NCBI GenBank assembly: GCA_910584375.1
Contig: CAJUAH010000002.1
Location: 283,257 to 297,114 of the forward strand
Length of the DNA stretch: 13,858 nt
Reading direction: 5' to 3'
Source of the DNA: an uncultured Acetatifactor sp.
Lineage (GTDB): Bacteria; Bacillota; Clostridia; Lachnospirales; Lachnospiraceae
A program made the position numbers and the translations under genes. This document shows, in pieces, positions 13,043-13,858 of this stretch. Position 1 is the stretch's first letter. Every line of letters begins with the position of its first letter. The notes under the pieces were generated by a model. It searched no databases. It was not told the DNA's origin and worked only from the letters and a program-made list of their open reading frames with translations.

Positions 13043-13858
13043 TTAGAAATTTTCGTATCTCAGTATGCGTTTCTGGATCTTATCATCCATCGAAAGCTGA
13101 TTTCTAACCAGTGCCCAGTTTGACACCGGACGGCCGTTCCATTTCTTATACAGTTCTGTGATCCTCAGATATAAGGCTTTCAGGACAGCGTCTTCGCTGG
13201 GAAAAGAGCCTTTCTTTGTCACCTTCCTGAAACTGGAATTGACTGATTCTATGGCGTTTGTGGTATACATTACTTTTCGTATGGCACTCCCGTAATTATA
13301 CAGCTGTTCCACATGCGTCCAGTTGCGGTTCCATACATCTACTGCACCCGGATACTGGCTCCATGCCTGTCTGAACCGTTCAAACTCCGCCTCTGCCGCT
13401 TTCAGGCTGGCCGCTCCGTACACCTTCTTGAGCTGGGCGGTAAATGCCTTGTAGTCTTTGGAGGGTATGTATCTGACAGAATTCCGGATCAGGTGCACGA
13501 TGCACCTCTGTACAGCCACATCCTTAAAAATGGATCTTGCCCCTTCCTCCAGTCCCGACACGCCATCCATGCTGATAAAAAGGATGTCTTCCACACCACG
13601 GTTTTTGATCTCGTCAAATATCTGCATCCAGTAATGCTTTCCCTCTGCCTCCCCGATCCAGATGCCAAGGATATCCTTGACCCCATTTATATCATATCCT
13701 AAGACCACATATACCGCACAGCTTTTTGTTTCCATATCTTTTCGTATGTTTACATACAGGCAGTCCACAAAGAGGAATGCATAAAACTTCTTAAGGGGAC
13801 GGTTGATATTGTCAATATTGGTTGACACTTTTTTTACAAGGATATTCATGCCTAAGCT
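13043..13858 (-). CDS. IS256-family (MULE-type) transposase, N-terminus outside window
   Basis: The frame is open to the right edge, so the 271 residues seen are the C-terminal two-thirds or so of a protein usually about 400 long. The ATG at 13847-13849 is internal. The DDE residues are visible: the first Asp in FLFVDCLYVNIRK, the second in FISMDGVSGLEE, and the Glu in NAIESVNSSFRKVTKKG. QRCIVHLIRN is the family's C...H motif between the second Asp and the Glu. The protein cuts and rejoins the element ends by a copy-out or circle pathway known for IS256. No stop or frameshift is seen in this part. Confidence 0.93.
   Translation of the reverse strand, partial: SLGMNILVKKVSTNIDNINRPLKKFYAFLFVDCLYVNIRKDMETKSCAVYVVLGYDINGVKDILGIWIGEAEGKHYWMQIFDEIKNRGVEDILFISMDGVSGLEEGARSIFKDVAVQRCIVHLIRNSVRYIPSKDYKAFTAQLKKVYGAASLKAAEAEFERFRQAWSQYPGAVDVWNRNWTHVEQLYNYGSAIRKVMYTTNAIESVNSSFRKVTKKGSFPSEDAVLKALYLRITELYKKWNGRPVSNWALVRNQLSMDDKIQKRILRYENF

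Larger units (their letters stand above)
12702..13858 (-). mobile_element. IS256-family element, one end and most of transposase
   Basis: The element is inferred from the IS256-type transposase at 13043-13858 and the companion ORF at 12771-13022. Its outer end is placed only roughly, near 12702, where GC-rich DNA gives way to AT-rich sequence around GTGTGTAAATTAATTTG; I cannot see the other end, so the exact terminus and target duplication are unproven. CGGCGGTC/GACCGCCG (12732-12739, 12746-12753) is a perfect stem just inside the end and may block transcription entering from outside. Confidence 0.7.

Overview
The window looks like a Bacillota chromosome, most likely a gut Clostridia of the Lachnospiraceae type, carrying a decayed mobile region. 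The grounds are GGAGG-type ribosome binding sites, sigma-A promoters of TTGACA/TATAAT type, and an accessory repertoire typical of those genomes: MobV relaxase, cysteine-rich VLP protein, TnpW, a TnpX-type serine recombinase remnant, and IS1182- and IS256-family elements. This assignment rests on recognising families, not on a database search.

Layout. (1) 1-3707, moderately GC-rich chromosomal genes, all on the minus strand. They are the start of a small coiled-coil protein cut by the window edge, a GNAT acetyltransferase, the ferrous iron transporter pair feoA-feoB with a clear promoter, and an XRE regulator with its own terminator. (2) 3745-5602, an IS1182-family element of 1784 bp with terminal inverted repeats and a 6-bp palindromic target duplication. 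It sits inside an older 16-bp perfect inverted repeat, and that repeat also marks the exact place where a glycosyltransferase-like gene is truncated. (3) 5603-7497, an AT-rich stretch with the truncated glycosyltransferase gene, a THUMP/Trm11-like RNA methyltransferase and a small XRE regulator with a textbook promoter.

(4) About 7700-11700, the wreck of a mobilizable element. It holds four iteron-like repeats flanked by inverted 9-mers, a dyad, a serine recombinase cut to its first 56 residues, tnpW, a complete MobV relaxase, an inverted repeat upstream of mob that could be the transfer origin, a short RepA_N protein whose tail appears to continue in another frame, a cysteine-rich VLP protein, and a divergently transcribed XRE regulator behind a cluster of TTGCA operators. 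(5) 11734-12700, a DinB-like protein with a possible metal-binding His triad, then about 260 bp of non-coding DNA that can fold strongly. (6) From about 12700 to the end, one end of an IS256-family element with its transposase (N-terminus beyond the window) and a small companion ORF.

How the parts relate. FeoA and FeoB form an iron(II) uptake operon. MobV, RepA and the recombinase would have been the mobilisation, replication and integration modules of one element. With its recombinase truncated, that element is probably stranded unless another element helps it. The two insertion sequences, the broken glycosyltransferase gene and the cut recombinase show repeated insertion and deletion. The clearest candidates for something undescribed are the non-coding structures: the iteron cluster, the IR hosting the IS1182 copy, the inverted repeat upstream of mob and the nested palindrome at 12464-12542.
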